This document shows, in pieces, positions 60,595 through 64,000 of a stretch of 64,000 nt of DNA (positions are counted from its first letter, which is position 1; every line of letters starts with the position of its first letter). The notes beneath the pieces are model-generated. The model searched no databases. It saw only the letters and a list, made by a program, of their open reading frames with translations, and was not told the DNA's origin. The DNA is taken from positions 1 through 64,000 of the forward strand of contig NZ_JAACFT010000007.1 in NCBI RefSeq assembly GCF_029051685.1, in the 5' to 3' direction. Source of the DNA: Bradyrhizobium sp. CSA207 (GTDB taxonomy: Bacteria; Pseudomonadota; Alphaproteobacteria; Rhizobiales; Xanthobacteraceae). A program made the position numbers and the translations under genes.

Positions 60595-61707
60595 ATGTCC
60601 GATTCCAAAACGACCAAACCGATCACGCGGCGCGCCTCGCTGCAGGCGGGACTGGCGGTAGCGGCGCTCCCCTTCTCAGGCATCTTCGCCAGCTACGCTG
60701 CGGCGCAGGCAAAACCCGCGACGAAAGTGCTCGATTTCACGACGACTGCCGACGTCACGAAGGCGGAGCAGGAAGGCGAGTTCCTCTTCTACACCCACGA
60801 TAGCGAGCCGGCGGGCGCCAGCGTCGTCGAAGCTTTCGCGAAGGACTTTCCGAAGATCAAGGGCAAGTACCTTCGCGCGCAGAACGGTGCGCTGTTCACC
60901 AAGGTGCTGGCCGAGCGCTCCGCGGGACGTTACGTCGTCGATGTAATCCAGTTCTCGGAGCCCGCAACCGCGCTCGATTTCCAGAAGCGCGGCGGGTACA
61001 TGCGGCACGTGTCGCCGCAATCCGAGTTCTATGCGGCGGAGTATCTATCCAATCCGGTCGGCGATTTCTTCTGCCCCGGCGTGACGTTCGCCGGCATCTG
61101 CTACAACACTGACAAGGTGAAGCCTGAGGAAGTGCCGAAGAACTGGAAGGATCTGCTCGACCCTCGCTGGCAGAACGCGATGAGCGTCAAGCAGTCAACA
61201 TCGGGGCTGCAATTCGTTCAGTGGTTTGAGCTGAAGAAGCTGTACGGCGACGGCTATTGGAAGGAGTTCGCGAAGCTGAAGCCGCGCGGCTTCGATTCGC
61301 GCGCGCAGTTGTTCGACCGGCTGGCCAAAGGCGATGACAAGATCTGTGGCCTCGCTGAGCTCGCGGGCTACCTGCTGCAGAAGGAAAAGGGCGCGCACAT
61401 CGCATTTATCACGCCGCCCGACGGCCTGCCGGCCAGCACGCTGTGGAACGGCGTCGTCGACAAGGCGCCGCATCCGGAAGCCGCGAAGCTGTTCGTCGAC
61501 TGGCTGATGTCGCCGCGCGGCCAGAATCACTACCAGACGAACCCGTTCTTCTACTATGGCTCGGTGCGCAAGGACGCGCCGCCGATGCCCGGCGGCACGC
61601 GCCTTCGCGATTTCAAGCTGCTCGCGCCGACCGCGGCGGAGATGCCGGCCTACATGGCGGCGCAGGAATCTTTCACCAAGGAATGGAACGCGATGCTCGG
61701 GCTGTAG
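60595..61707 (+). CDS. ABC transporter substrate-binding protein (ferric iron/FbpA-type, SBP family 1-like)
   Basis: This 370-residue periplasmic protein has a twin-arginine-like signal (ITRRASLQAGLAVAALPFSG, cleavage near AAAQ) and type II binding-protein blocks: GEFLFYTHDSEPAG, YNTDKVKPEEVPKNWKDLLDPRWQN and SPRGQNHYQTNPFFYYGSVR. The layout is that of FbpA and phosphonate/spermidine-like carriers. Without the two tyrosines being firmly assigned I cannot say that it binds iron. It heads a three-gene importer operon. Confidence 0.88.
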   Translation: MSDSKTTKPITRRASLQAGLAVAALPFSGIFASYAAAQAKPATKVLDFTTTADVTKAEQEGEFLFYTHDSEPAGASVVEAFAKDFPKIKGKYLRAQNGALFTKVLAERSAGRYVVDVIQFSEPATALDFQKRGGYMRHVSPQSEFYAAEYLSNPVGDFFCPGVTFAGICYNTDKVKPEEVPKNWKDLLDPRWQNAMSVKQSTSGLQFVQWFELKKLYGDGYWKEFAKLKPRGFDSRAQLFDRLAKGDDKICGLAELAGYLLQKEKGAHIAFITPPDGLPASTLWNGVVDKAPHPEAAKLFVDWLMSPRGQNHYQTNPFFYYGSVRKDAPPMPGGTRLRDFKLLAPTAAEMPAYMAAQESFTKEWNAMLGL

Positions 61708-61710
61708 GCC

Positions 61711-63429
61711 GTGCCCTTGTCCACTGCGATTGCAGCACTGGCTTCGCGGCCGCACCGGGCTATCTCGACGCAGATGGTCGCCATGACGATGGTGATCGTC
61801 GTGGTGGCCATTTTTGTTCTCTACCCGGTGTTCTATCTGCTGCAGGCGGCATTCGACGTCGGTCCGGCGGAAGTCCGCCCGCCGGCCGCGTATGGGTTCG
61901 ACAACTTCTCAGCGCTCGGGAAGTACTGGGAGATCATGCTCAACACGCTGGTCGTTACCTTTGCGGCGACGATCATGGCCCTGACTTTCGGCTTCCTGAC
62001 GGCATGGATTCTGACCCGGACCAACGTGCCATTTCAGCGCACCCTCGAGCAGCTGATGGCCGTGCCGTACTACGTTACGCCGCTGCTCGGCGCGCTCGCG
62101 TGGAACTTCCTCGGTGCACCCGAGAGCGGCTTCATCAACCAGGTCTGGCGCGCAGGCGGAGGACAGGGGGCGCTGATTGACATCACGTCGGCCGTTGGCA
62201 TCGCTTGGGTGATGGCGCTGTTCGAAGGCTCGGTCGCGTTCGTGATGATCGGTGCGGTGATGAAGTCGATGGACCCGGCACTCGAGGAAGCGTCCCAGAT
62301 GTCGGGCGCGGGCCGTTGGCGCGCGATGCTGCGGATCACGCTGCCGCTGGTCGCGCCGGGCGTTCTCGGCGCGGCGATCTTCGTTTTCGCCGAGATGCTC
62401 GGTTCGTTCTCGGCGGCGCTCGTGCTCGGCACGCCGGCCCGTTTCTATGTCATCACCACTGCGATCTACCAGTTTGTCTCGCAGTATCCGCCGCGCCTGC
62501 CCCTGGCTGCCGCGCTCGGCGTATCGCTGTTCGCCGTGATGTTCGGGATGCTGTACCTATACCGCCGCATCACCGCCAATCGCAGCTTCGTGACGATCAG
62601 CGGCAAGGCCTTCCGCCCGCGCGCGATCGACATGGGGTGGCTGCGCTGGGTGCTGTTCGCTGTCTGCGCCGGGTATGTCTTCCTCTCTGTCCTGCTGCCG
62701 ATCGCGACACTGGTCTTCGCGTCGTTTCAGAAGTTGGCCGTGGCCTGGCCTGCTGCCGATAACTTCACGCTCGACAATTACCGGACGGCGCTGTCGCTCA
62801 ACGCTGTTCGCTCCGCGCTGTCGAACAGCCTCTTCCTAGGCTTGCTGACGGCAACGATCGGCGTCGTGCTGACCGGCCTGCTGGCATGGATCATTCAGCG
62901 CAGCCGGCTGCCCGGACGTGGCGTGCTCGAATACATCGTGATGTTTCCGCAAGCGGTACCGCGATTGGTGTTCGCGTTCGGCATGATGTGGGCGTGGCTG
63001 GCGTTTCCGATCCCGATCTACGGCACGTTCTGGATCCTGCTCATCGCGTACCTGACAGTGTTCCTGCCGCTCGGCGTCCGCACGATCTCGGGCGTCATCA
63101 TGCAGCTTGACAAGAGTCTGGAGGAATGCGGACAGGTATGCGGCGCGTCATGGAGCTTCCGGGTGCGCACCATCGTCGCGCCGCTGCTGTGGCCCGGGAT
63201 CCTGGCGGCATGGCTGCTGATCTTCGTGGCGAGCGTGCGCGAGTTGGGCGCGTCGATCCTTCTGATGGGGCCGGATTCCAAAGTCATGACGCCGGCCATC
63301 GCCGAAGCATTCTTCTCAACCAGCTCGGAGCTGACCGCCGCAATGGCGCTGATCCAGACCGTTGTCGTTGCCGCCGCGATGGTGGTTTTCACCTTGATGA
63401 CGCGCCGCGCCGCGGTGCATGGAGCGTGA
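61711..63429 (+). CDS. ABC transporter permease with two transport domains (FbpB-like)
   Basis: This 572-residue protein has about twelve hydrophobic segments and two BPD_transp_1 domains. Each has its EAA loop: ALEEASQMSGAGRWRAMLRITLPLVAPG and SLEECGQVCGASWSFRVRTIVAPLLWPG. Fused permeases of this kind belong to the ferric iron (Fbp/Sfu) type. It starts with GTG at 61711, 3 bases after the binding-protein stop, and is followed by the ATPase. Confidence 0.9.
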   Translation: MPLSTAIAALASRPHRAISTQMVAMTMVIVVVAIFVLYPVFYLLQAAFDVGPAEVRPPAAYGFDNFSALGKYWEIMLNTLVVTFAATIMALTFGFLTAWILTRTNVPFQRTLEQLMAVPYYVTPLLGALAWNFLGAPESGFINQVWRAGGGQGALIDITSAVGIAWVMALFEGSVAFVMIGAVMKSMDPALEEASQMSGAGRWRAMLRITLPLVAPGVLGAAIFVFAEMLGSFSAALVLGTPARFYVITTAIYQFVSQYPPRLPLAAALGVSLFAVMFGMLYLYRRITANRSFVTISGKAFRPRAIDMGWLRWVLFAVCAGYVFLSVLLPIATLVFASFQKLAVAWPAADNFTLDNYRTALSLNAVRSALSNSLFLGLLTATIGVVLTGLLAWIIQRSRLPGRGVLEYIVMFPQAVPRLVFAFGMMWAWLAFPIPIYGTFWILLIAYLTVFLPLGVRTISGVIMQLDKSLEECGQVCGASWSFRVRTIVAPLLWPGILAAWLLIFVASVRELGASILLMGPDSKVMTPAIAEAFFSTSSELTAAMALIQTVVVAAAMVVFTLMTRRAAVHGA

Positions 63430-63434
63430 CCTCG

Positions 63435-64000
63435 ATGGCCGATAGCGACCGCGCGCCAGAAATCGAAGTCGAGGACCTCGTGATCCGCTATGGCGCGGTG
63501 GCGGCTGTCGGACCAGTCAACTTCAGCGTCACCCAGGGCGAGCAGTTGACGCTGCTCGGACCCTCGGGCTGCGGGAAAACGACGACATTGCGCGCGATCG
63601 CCGGGCTCGAGCGGCCGACTGCCGGCGCGATCCGCATCCGCGGCGACACCGTGTTCGACGCTTCACGCCGCATCAATATGCCGGCCGAGCGTCGCGGCCT
63701 GTCGATGGTGTTCCAGTCGTACGCGATCTGGCCGCACATGACGGTGTTCGAGAACGTCGCCTACGGACTTCGCGTTCGCAATGCGAGCGCTGCCGAGATC
63801 GACGAGAAGGTGCGGCACGCGCTCGATCTCGTGAAGATGGGTGCCTATGCGAGCCGCAACGCATCGCAGCTTTCCGGCGGCCAACAGCAGCGCGTCGCCG
63901 TCGCTCGTGCGTGCGCGTTCTCGCCGAAGGTGCTGCTGTTTGACGAGCCGCTGTCGAACCTCGACGCGAAGCTACGCGCGCAGATGCGCATCGAGCTGCG
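63435..64000 (+). CDS. ABC transporter ATP-binding protein (FbpC-like), cut by the window end
   Basis: The frame is open to the last base, so the gene is partial (188 residues). It has MADSDRAPEIEVEDLVIRYG, Walker A GPSGCGKTTTLR, the Q-loop VFQSYAIWPHMTV, signature LSGGQQQRVAVARA and Walker B LLFDEPLSNLDAKLR. This is the Fbp/Pot/Mal-type ATPase start. I chose the ATG at 63435, nine bases after GGAGC; a GTG at 63426 overlapping the permease stop is possible. It is the partner of the two genes before it. Confidence 0.9.
   Translation, partial: MADSDRAPEIEVEDLVIRYGAVAAVGPVNFSVTQGEQLTLLGPSGCGKTTTLRAIAGLERPTAGAIRIRGDTVFDASRRINMPAERRGLSMVFQSYAIWPHMTVFENVAYGLRVRNASAAEIDEKVRHALDLVKMGAYASRNASQLSGGQQQRVAVARACAFSPKVLLFDEPLSNLDAKLRAQMRIEL

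Noticed and set aside
1..64000. CRISPR arrays, tRNA or rRNA genes, phage genes
   Set aside because: No regularly spaced repeats, cloverleaf-like or rRNA-like sequence, and no phage structural genes were seen while reading both strands.

Overview
The window looks like part of the chromosome of a high-GC alphaproteobacterium, most like Bradyrhizobium or a close relative. That is an inference from gene content and style: many Liv-type and peptide-type ABC transporters, a CoxSML hydroxylase, an AmiC/AmiR-controlled amide operon, IS66 and IS630 debris, and several intergenic pseudogene clusters. There are no rRNA, tRNA or CRISPR features, and no core housekeeping operon. It reads as a chain of catabolic islands, each with its own transporter and regulator, separated by decayed DNA.

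Layout. (1) 1-720: end of a decayed IS66 element, including an in-frame fusion of the tnpB start to the tnpC end. (2) 1168-20441, all minus strand: a Liv transporter (livGFHM and livK), pxpA, a biotin carrier, a biotin carboxylase, pxpB, pxpC, a LysR and an AraC regulator, hyuA, hyuB, and a three-subunit molybdenum hydroxylase. I read this as a lactam or N-heterocycle catabolic island. (3) 20.7-22.7 kb: remnants of a phosphotransferase, a HAD hydrolase, a MarR regulator and ureG. (4) 23.2-33.5 kb, plus strand: an amide/urea island with a leader terminator, amiC, amiR, a five-gene ABC transporter, formamidase fmdA, a two-domain nitrilase-family protein and an SDR. (5) 33.8-45.4 kb: an omega-aminotransferase and a GntR regulator (minus), then a C45 acyltransferase, a complete peptide-type ABC transporter with two binding proteins, and two polysaccharide-deacetylase paralogs (plus). 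(6) 45.8-47.3 kb: remnants of SDR, patatin and crotonase genes. (7) 47.4-60.0 kb: a GntR regulator divergent from an acid-sugar-type operon (HpcH aldolase, DUF1537 kinase, PdxA-like dehydrogenase, iron alcohol dehydrogenase, sialidase-like protein, an SsuABC-type transporter with two binding proteins, an amidohydrolase and two SDRs). (8) 60.1-60.3 kb: IS630 and GntR fragments. (9) 60.4-64.0 kb: a promoter and a ferric-iron-type ABC importer whose ATPase gene runs off the window.

How the genes work together. In island 2 the molybdenum hydroxylase could turn an N-heterocycle into a lactam, and HyuAB or the biotin-dependent Pxp set could open the lactam. In island 4 AmiC probably senses amides and AmiR probably relieves a terminator lying 15 bases before the amiC start codon; the transporter imports amides and FmdA and the nitrilase-type protein release ammonia. 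In island 7 the kinase, dehydrogenase and aldolase fit stepwise breakdown of a four-carbon acid sugar.

The most unusual items are the AmiR leader, the nitrilase whose second half has lost its cysteine, the second deacetylase that has lost its metal ligands, the biotin carboxylase/carrier pair inside pxpABC, and a dispersed intergenic repeat of about 110 bases, found three times, that keeps an open frame.
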